Assembly: GCA_022605425.2 (NCBI GenBank)
Contig: JAKIMF020000011.1
Span: 620,001 to 684,000, forward strand
Length of the DNA stretch: 64,000 nucleotides
From: Hamiltosporidium tvaerminnensis
Taxonomy: Eukaryota; Microsporidia; Dubosqiidae
Direction of reading: 5' to 3'
The notes below the pieces were generated by a model that saw nothing but the letters and a program-made list of their open reading frames with translations, was not told where the DNA came from and searched no databases. Both the position numbers and the translations under genes were made by a program. Of this stretch, positions 56,729 through 64,000 are shown in pieces (within the stretch, counting starts at the first letter, position 1; each line of letters begins with the position of its first letter).

Positions 56729-58523
56729 AATCTTTTCTTTTAAGCATTTATATTTGAATAATTAAACCTACAGAGTAAATTTCTAAAAGCAAAAATCATA
56801 TTTTATATTTTTTTTGATAATTAACAAATATAGTAAATAAATATAGGATAAATTTTATTGTTTCCAATTAAGTAAAATTTCAAATTGCAATTTTTTTCTA
56901 AAAATATTTATATTTTAAGTGATAATTGTCATAATATCTCTATTTTTCAAATATCTCTTTGTTCAAACTTTTTAAACCCTTCTATATTTTTTTTTCATAA
57001 CTGTTTCGTCTTTAAATCGTATTTTTATTTTTAATTGTATTAACAAAAGAAGAGAAAGTCTTTTGAAAATTTAAAACTTTTTGATCTTAATTCTATAAAA
57101 AAATTCTATTTTTTTTCTTAAAACATGATTTCGTATATCATATTATTTGAGATTCATGTTCAAAGTGTTATCAGCCTTTCTTCGTGGTGATTTCATCTCA
57201 AATAATTCAAAAATTTAGAAATGTTTTTAGCTACTAAATTGAATATATAACTACTAGACGTTAAGCTCGTAGAAACGAACGTTCTCTTACATTTATAAGA
57301 AAGGTTTGCCGAAAATTATCTTAAACTTTATTATCTGAGCTATAGTTTCTCAAACTTTTCAACAAGAATTCCTTGTTCTTATTTAGTCTCTTTGTCTTGT
57401 ATTTTCACGTCTTTTATTCCCAAATTATTATCCGCTTTGTGCATTTTTCACTAAAAATTTACACCTTTTTAACCGCGGTTTTCTTTTCTTCTTGTGTATT
57501 CATTTATAATTTTTCAGCGGTTCAGCTTAGCTTTTTCTGTTATTCTGTTCACTTTCCACCTATTTTAATTCATTCTGTACATTTTTCGGATAAATATATT
57601 CTTATGAAGCCTTTATTTGTCTGAAAAAACCGTGTTCTTTTAACTATATGCTGTATTATTTAATTTATTTATTTAATAAAGTCTTACTTACTTCATTTAA
57701 AAACATTTTAATTTAATCAAGTATAAGTTACACTAAGCTATTGAACCAAAAGTTTTTTTTGCAATTATTTTTGAGAATATAAATATACTACACAGAAGAA
57801 TGGTTGAAAATCATCAAAAATAGCATACAATTTTTTATGCAACCGTAAACTGCTTTAAAAAATTCAAATAAGTGATTATTTTTTTAAATGAAAACGTTAG
57901 AAAAATTAAAAAAACAAAGTTATTATGTTACTCTTGATAAATAATACAATTTAGGAGAAAATTTACGAATTTATTTCAAATATTTTTTTGAATAAATATA
58001 AATTTTAATTGTTTTATATTCAGTTCTACTCATTATTATTGGTTATGTAAGCTATATGAACAAATAGAAAGAGACATATTTTAATTCGAGCACTCTTATT
58101 TGTGTCTTATAGTCTTTTACCTAGTTAAACATTTCGAGATGAATCGTCTTGTCGGTTTCGTTCAGGCCATTACTGAATTATATAAATAATCTGACTATAA
58201 ATATAGGTTTTATAAGAGATAATTGAGATTTTGAAATAATAATATTGTGTGTTATTGCAGATAGAATTATATGAATAAAATATAATAAAAAAAAAGATCA
58301 ATTGGCTTTTTGATAGGCATTGTGTCTGGCTTTTACATTCTAAATTCCTAAAGGTTTGTCTTAATTGGATTTTTAATATAAAAGAATAGACTAAAATTAA
58401 ATGTGTACACTAAAGATTAATATTTGAATTTGTTTTCTTTTCCACTATTTCATTATTTTTATACGATTTGAGAATAATTTCCATAACAGAATAAGTACGA
58501 TTATGAATAAAGACTTTAATATA
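56729..58523. other. gene-free spacer with a 12-bp inverted repeat
   Basis: ATTATTTGAGAT (57142-57153) and ATCTCAAATAAT (57195-57206) are inverted copies about 40 bases apart. The 83-codon frame at 57373-57624 is Phe/Tyr-rich and probably incidental. Confidence 0.45.
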
Positions 58524-59250
58524 TTTATTTAAAAGTATCACATCTTTTTAAAACAGCTGCAAGTGTTATATTTGTTTTCATGACACTAACACAGTTCTAG
58601 GTTTAAAATAAATGACTGCTACCCCAACACTCCATCGGTAACCCCTGCGATACCTACGTCCCAAAGCCTTTCATCTACCAGGGGTGCAGAACCTAATTAA
58701 TAAGCGAGGCAGTTACCCGGAGTTTTTCAATGTCTGTTGTATGGAGTGTGATCGAAGGCCGAAGCATCCCCTGGGCTCCCCCAAGACTTTGCAGCATTCC
58801 CACTTACTCTACACTTTCTGAACCCAATAAACTTCTGGCTAAGATATATTTCAGAGATTTAAATGGGGTCCACCTAGACAGTGCAATATCATACCAACAG
58901 GTATAACCTGCTACTTAGCTCTCCCGGCTTTTAATGGTTTTAATTTTTATATCTTCCAGGCGCTAAGTCTTCTAACCCGAGTGAGCAAGGCTAGGTTTCT
59001 ATGCTTTTACATGGCAATTACCTACATGTTCAACTGCGGTCTGCAATCTGGTTACATAAAAAACTACAAATAGATTTGTAGAAAAAGTTTCTACTCTTCT
59101 TAGACCTCTTCTCCTCATAACAACTCCCATAAAATAATCGAATACGTAGTGTATTTTCATTCACACCGAAAAATCAAACAATAATTTAAACAGTAGTTTC
59201 ACACACTCATTGCTAAGCAGAAAGTTTTTTATGGGGTTATCCTCCTTCCA
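58524..59250 (-). repeat. 720-bp dispersed repeat, well-preserved full copy
   Basis: Minus-strand copy, full length (727 bp), very similar to 43589-44306 and 3865-4494. Its 5' end (TGGAAGGAGGATAACC on the minus strand) lies 38 bases before the R2/Dong-type element. The target duplication of that element lies between them, so the repeat is not the element's leader. Confidence 0.9.
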
Positions 59251-59274
59251 ATATCGAATAAAATATATTATAAT

Positions 59275-59288
59275 ATATATTTTTGTCA
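59275..59288. repeat. target-site duplication, element 5' side
   Basis: ATATATTTTTGTCA occurs here and at 63096-63109, flanking the retrotransposon. Confidence 0.85.
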
Positions 59289-62200
59289 CAAATGGGTAGA
59301 AAGAAAAATGTTAGCAGCGAAATATCGAAAAATACCAAAATAAAGGCTGCAAACGACGCTTATGAGGTGAAGAAGAGTGATAGTGAGGTACAAAAATGTA
59401 AGCTACACCCACCGGCGATTTCCCTACCTTCCTCCTCCTACATAACAATAACACTTCCACCACCAAGCCAAACATGCAGTAAAATGCAAAATAGTGGGCT
59501 TGACACCTTACCTTCGCCTAATACACCAGTTCCCTCTTCGGTTGAAGTCTTTGCGTGCGAGCCATCGTACGACATGACAAGCCCCTGTACTCTAGCTATT
59601 CCGGAAGGTAACAGGCTAATGGCATTGCGGACGATATTCGATTCCGTAACAGCCGACCCGAAGGAATGGCCTCGAATTGTTTTTTTTTGCCGTACAGACA
59701 AGGTTTGAAAGAATGCCAAGAAATGGCTGGACAGAGCTTCACAGGTACTATAATGAGAAATTCGGCTGCACTGAAACTCTCGAAGTGTTGAAAAAATTGG
59801 CACAAAGTGAGATGGGAAAGGAGGTAAAATCAGAAGAGAATGGAGAGCGACGTAGAATCGCCACTTGTCTCGCTGATACATGCACCTTGACCGACACCAC
59901 AGAGTACATAAACCTGAGAGATAAATTCTTGAGTAAAATCAAAGAAATCTCGATGAAGGAAATTGGAAAAGTGGTGGTCCGAACTAGAAAACATTCAAAT
60001 GAATTGGTTGATAGTAAAGTTCTGGATCTCATTAATTGAGTAGTCGGTGAATATGCAGGAGCTCATGTACCTGAGTCAATTACGGAAGCCGCGTATATCA
60101 TGCAAGCTGCGCAGATATGCTATGACGAGGCAACGCGTAAAGAGAAGCCTAGATCCGCTTGGAAGGAAAACATAGAAAGTAAAATTTCTAAGTTAGTACT
60201 TTCCAAAGATCTTCTCGAGAAGGCTCGTAAGCAGAAAAAGCTCTCCGCTTCGGAAACGAAGAGCCTTAAGAAAATCATGCGAGAGTTTAATTTAAACTTG
60301 AGCAGCGTAACTGATCTTTCTGAGGCTTTAGTTAAGAAGAATGAGTCTTTGAATGTTTACGAGAAAAAAATTACGATGCATGAAAGTAGGAAGCAATTCC
60401 GAAAAGAGAATCGTATGTTTGAGCTTTTCCGAGGTCGATTTTATCGTGGGTTATCTGAGCGTGTAGAATCCGAGCATGTGGTTAGCCGTGATGAAATTGT
60501 GAGTTTTTGGTCTACAATGTGGAACAAAAATGATGACACAGTCACGTATGATGATTATTTGATTCCATTTGTATCAGATAATCATCCGACCACGTTTCCT
60601 TCACTTGATGAATTTGTAAATATCATTAATTGGCTTCCGAATTGGAAAGCTGCTGGAATTGATGGTATTTACAATTTTTTCATCAAGAAACTTACAAATC
60701 TTCACAAATATATTTATGATATTGTGAAAGTTATATGTTTAGAAGGAACAACTCAAGCTGAGCGGTTTTACTGCGGGCTTACGTATTTGATACCGAAAGG
60801 AATTCCACGAAGAGGCTCTGACTACAGGCCAATCACTTGTATGTCAAACCTCTATAAGTTAACGACAAAGTGTGTAACTAAAGTCGTTCAACTTGAAGTG
60901 GAAAGGCGAGGGTTGATTGCAAAGAACCAATTAGGGGCGGTAAGAGGTGTGCAGGGAGCGAAAGAGCAGGCTCTACTGAATATTGCTTTCAATAAAGAGT
61001 ATGGAAATAATCTTAAGGCAACATGGATTGATGTTAAAAAAGCTTATGACTCAATAGATCATGCTTATTTAACTCAATGCATTGAAAACCTTAATTTACC
61101 TGATTGGATCCTGAAATTTATTAAGGTAATTATATCAAAATGGAAAATTGATATATCAGTAGGGCCTGAAAAAATCATGAGCAAGAAGATTGATAGAGGG
61201 ATTCTGCAAGGAGATAGTTTGTCACCATTGTTGTTTGTGTTGTGTATGGATCCATTAAGCCGAAAGCTTAATGAAAAATACACAAAAGTGACAGTACAAA
61301 CAGATGCAGAATCCCATTCTACTAATCATCTCTTGTTTATTGATGATCTTAAGCTCCTTGCAAAAGACAGCTCCACATTGAGTGCTATGACAGGCGAGGC
61401 AAAGGAATTTTTAGAGGTGATTGGCTTAGAGATTAACAAAGAGAAGTCAGCCACAAATGATACGTGTTGTGAAGATACTGCTACTCTTCTAGAAGGTGTT
61501 AGTGTTTACAAATATTTAGGAATAATAGAAGATAGCAGAGGAATCCCAACACGTAGCTCATTTGAAGAAGTACAGAGCAAACTTATATCAAGAGTTGAAA
61601 GACTTTGTCACACAAGATTAAATGCAAAAAATTTATTTTCTGCAATAAATCAACATGCGATATCGTTAATCAACCACCACATAGGAGTACTTCGACTTGA
61701 ACCGGCTGACTTCTCTAAGTTAGATGATGCAGTGCGTGCGGTGATGGTGAAGAATAAGATACATCTCCGCCCAGGATGTAAAGAGCGTTTATACCTTCCT
61801 AGAACAGAACTTGGAAGAGGCTTACATAGTGTTGAGTTGCGAAGCGAACATATGCTTCTGCAACTCTTGGATTGTCTGGAAAAAAGTAAAGAAATATCAA
61901 CTAGACGAGCAACAATCCTCAAGGTGGAGAATAATAATAAAACCCATCTTGCACTAATAAAAGGCTTCTTAAAAGTAAAGTACAGGTTGGTAGAAGAAGT
62001 CACTAAGAAAAGTTTAGAAGAAGCTCAACTTGCAAAACTATATAACGAAATAGAAAAACGAAAACTACATTCAAAGTTATATAATGCAAGGAAAAATGAG
62101 CTTGTGAGTGTTAGTGACTCTTCAAGATGGCTAAAGAGAGGAAATATTAGGCCACGAAATGAAGCTGTGTTCTGCTATATCCAGGATAGAAATGTATTCT

Positions 62201-63095
62201 GGGGAGCAGATGGTGTGTGTCAACATTGCGGGAAGTCTGGTAAGACTGTAGATCATCTAGCAACCAGATGTAAAAAAATGCTGGGCCATGACTATACCAG
62301 ACGGCATAATGAAGTGGTTAGATGCCTACACTTACTTCTCTTAAATAGATATAAGTTTAAGTCCTCAAAACGAATTAGGAGTCACTCAGTTCAAGAAATT
62401 CTTGATAATGAGTATGCAGAGATAAGAGTGAACACTAGAATTAAAACTGATGTTAAAATTCGGAATAACAGACCGGACATATTTATTTTAGATAAGAAGA
62501 AGAATAAGATAACACTCATTGAAGTAGAAATCACTTCCCAAGATTCACTTCAAATAGTTGAAACTTAAAAACTTAGGAAATATGACCTGCTAGCCAATGA
62601 GTTTGGTCTTATTTATAAGTTTAGTGTTGAGATAATCCCTTATGTGAGATTACCTGGGACGGTATTGTGACAAAATACCATAAATCTCAACGACAAAGAT
62701 GAGAAATACCCATGAATGTAGAGGCATACATTCAGTCTATAGTACTTAAGAAGACAGTCGAAACAATTTCCTTTGACCGACGAAGAGGACTTGAGTCAGG
62801 ACTAAATGCCGAAGAGAGCTAGGAAAGAGCGTCAATGGGTGTTATTATTAGAACAGAGAGACATGAGGAACCAACATCTCCTTTAAAAGAAGGGAGAGAG
62901 AGAAAGATGGTGCAAAAAATTTTAAACCAAAAAATAAAGTACCTCTTTTTCACAAGAAGTAACCACTTTAGAGGAGCCGACCAATAACATAACTGAAGAG
63001 TCTGATTTGGAAGAAGAGACAATAGTGGTTAAAGAGGTAGAAGAAAACATATAAAAATGGTAAAAATCTTTTAACCCATAATTTTATTAAATAAA
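59289..63095 (+). mobile_element. full-length R2/Dong-type non-LTR retrotransposon, inactive
   Basis: The 3807-bp element lies between two 14-bp direct duplications. It opens CAAATGGGTAGAAAG, only three bases before its first ATG, and ends ATTAAATAAA without a long poly-A tail. One reading frame fills nearly all of it, so it had a single ORF with reverse transcriptase in the middle and a restriction-like endonuclease at the C-terminus, as in the R2, R4 and Dong groups. The flank is not rDNA, unlike classical R2. At least four lesions kill the frame. The truncated copy at 4873-6641 and the fossil at 14583-18175 share its 3' and 5' ends respectively. Confidence 0.92.
59292..63050 (+). pseudogene. 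reverse transcriptase / restriction-like endonuclease polyprotein, broken
   Basis: The N-terminal part (59292-59708) is Ser/Pro-rich and lacks an obvious CCHH finger. A frameshift in a T-run near 59685 continues in the frame reaching 60039. An in-frame TGA (60037-60039) follows, then the main segment to 62568. RT motifs: RPITCMSNLYKLTTK near 60832, IDVKKAYDSIDH near 61027 (catalytic Asp), GILQGDSLSPLLF near 61198, LLFIDDLKLLA near 61331 (FIDD in place of the usual F-A-D-D). The zinc knuckle CQHCGKSGKTVDHLATRCKK lies near 62219, and the endonuclease RPDIFILD...IEVEITSQD near 62470-62540. TAA at 62566-62568 replaces a Glu codon present in the truncated copy. A two-base shift near 62645 ends the frame early; the other copy shows coding continued through a VEAYIQSIVLKKTVETISFDRR segment. 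Confidence 0.9.
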
Positions 63096-63109
63096 ATATA
63101 TTTTTGTCA
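63096..63109. repeat. target-site duplication, element 3' side
   Basis: Second copy of ATATATTTTTGTCA; see 59275-59288. Confidence 0.85.
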
Positions 63110-63406
63110 TTTACAAGTTAGAGAATATTATGTTAATCGGTTTTTTATGTTTTATTTCTCTTTTTTTATTTGAATTTATGTTCATAACCTATTATTCTTT
63201 AAATTGCAGTTTTACTTAAACCATCTTATAAAAATGCTTCAAAGTTACTTTGAGTTTTTTTAGGAATTAAAAAAAAGTTAGAATTATTTTTTTAAAAAAA
63301 TTTAATCATAAAAAATGTGTTAATTTTTTTTTGCTAAATTTAGTGTATTGGTCGATGAAAAACCCTTGTTATTTTTATTTAAATATTTTAATTGGAATTA
63401 TAACCG

Positions 63407-64000
63407 ATGTCCCTTTTAGAAAATACATTTAACTATTTTCATTCTGACTGTGTTTCTTGTATTTCTATAAATTCAAAAAATTTGTATGTTTGTACAAAGA
63501 AAAAATTAAACGTATGGAACAAAACCGAAAAAACATTTAAGACATTTATTATTCCAGAGGAGTTTATAAAGTCTGTATCTAACAATCTTCACACTTTTTT
63601 TCTATCTAAAAATTGTTTTTATTGTTTAGAAAACGATTTTCTTATAAAAATATGTGATACACACACATTCCCATGCTTTTGGTTAAATAAAAATCATTTG
63701 GTACTTGCAGACCAAGAAAATCTCACCATATATACTTTTCACCAATTTATGGAAGAAGAAAAAAATTCGGTAAAAAATGCTATACAGAAAAATAGTTTTA
63801 ATATCGAAAACCATCAAATTTTAAATCAAGACCTATCAGAGAATTACACGGATATAAAATTTATAAAAAATGACATAAATTATGTGAATTTGAAGAGCGA
63901 TTTGTATCTCAAAAATAAAAGAATATTCAATATATTTAACTCCAAATATGGAATTGTATCTTGTATTGTGGAATATGAAAACAGACTATATATTTCATTT
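63407..64000 (+). CDS. partial WD40-like protein, N-terminal 198 codons
   Basis: A frame opens at an ATG (63407) and stays open to the last base, giving MSLLENTFNYFHSDCVSC and onward. Short strands ending in W-N or similar (KKKLNVWNKTEKTF near residue 40, IKICDTHTFPCFWL near 80, LTIYTFHQF near 110) and Ser/Cys turns fit a WD40 beta-propeller, of which only the first few blades would be visible. No close family is recognised. The rest lies outside the window. The leader has AACCG before the ATG but no CCC. The 300 bases before it (63110-63406) are AT-rich spacer. Confidence 0.65.
   Translation, partial: MSLLENTFNYFHSDCVSCISINSKNLYVCTKKKLNVWNKTEKTFKTFIIPEEFIKSVSNNLHTFFLSKNCFYCLENDFLIKICDTHTFPCFWLNKNHLVLADQENLTIYTFHQFMEEEKNSVKNAIQKNSFNIENHQILNQDLSENYTDIKFIKNDINYVNLKSDLYLKNKRIFNIFNSKYGIVSCIVEYENRLYISF

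Noticed and set aside
57373-57624. 83-codon Phe/Tyr-rich frame
   Set aside because: Composition matches random T-rich sequence; no start signal and no motif.
58524-59250. The 720-bp repeat as the 5' leader of the adjacent R2/Dong-type element
   Set aside because: The element's target-site duplication (59275-59288) lies between them, the repeat is in the opposite orientation, and other repeat copies have no such element next to them.
59438-60032. Minus-strand frames of 69-147 codons across the 5' part of the retrotransposon
   Set aside because: They are shadows of the element's sense-strand coding sequence.

Overview
The window is AT-rich, sparsely coding eukaryotic DNA. I read it as a microsporidian genome of the expanded, repeat-laden type; the Daphnia parasite Hamiltosporidium is my guess at genus, by inference only. 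Three things suggest this. The genes are intronless, and most have a CCC triplet just before the start codon, a known microsporidian signal. One protein is rich in Asn-Asn-Ser/Thr repeats. The one clear housekeeping gene, SGT1, is cut down to its CS and SGS domains. Only about seven stretches look like living or recently living genes. The rest is mobile-element debris and decayed spacer.

Layout. 1-10.5 kb: a weak Tc1-like trace, copies of a roughly 720-bp dispersed repeat, and a 5'-truncated R2/Dong-type retrotransposon (4873-6641, minus) bounded by a 15-bp target duplication. 10.7-14.6 kb: a 1184-codon repeat-rich gene (minus), with a 66-bp copy of its own tail beyond the stop and 85-bp tandem repeats in front of the start. 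14.6-18.2 kb: an ancient, nearly full-length copy of the same retrotransposon. 19.7-21.4 kb: a broken member of a secreted protein family. 21.9-24.8 kb: a decayed integrase and possible further pol remains. 28.6-30.3 and 38.7-40.3 kb: two intact members of the secreted family, sharing a 198-bp tract that is nearly identical although the rest has diverged. Between them lies about 8 kb of gene-free DNA with faint transposase fossils. 41.2-41.6 kb: a small membrane-protein frame interrupted by one stop. 43.6-46.8 kb: a good copy of the 720-bp repeat, then a dead mariner/Tc1/IS630 element with long terminal inverted repeats. 48.5-50.9 kb: a leucine-rich-repeat protein. 53.1-53.6 kb: SGT1. 55.2-56.7 kb: a distant fourth secreted-family member. 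58.5-63.1 kb: another 720-bp repeat, then a full-length but multiply broken R2/Dong-type element with a 14-bp target duplication. From 63.4 kb: the first 198 codons of a possible WD40-like gene that runs off the window.

The genes do not form a pathway. The main themes are a lineage-specific secreted family spread over about 37 kb on one strand and exchanging sequence by conversion, and successive waves of transposition. Three age classes of one non-LTR retrotransposon and at least seven copies of an undescribed 720-bp repeat are the most informative parts. All homology calls were made by reading translations and comparing copies by eye; no database search was run.
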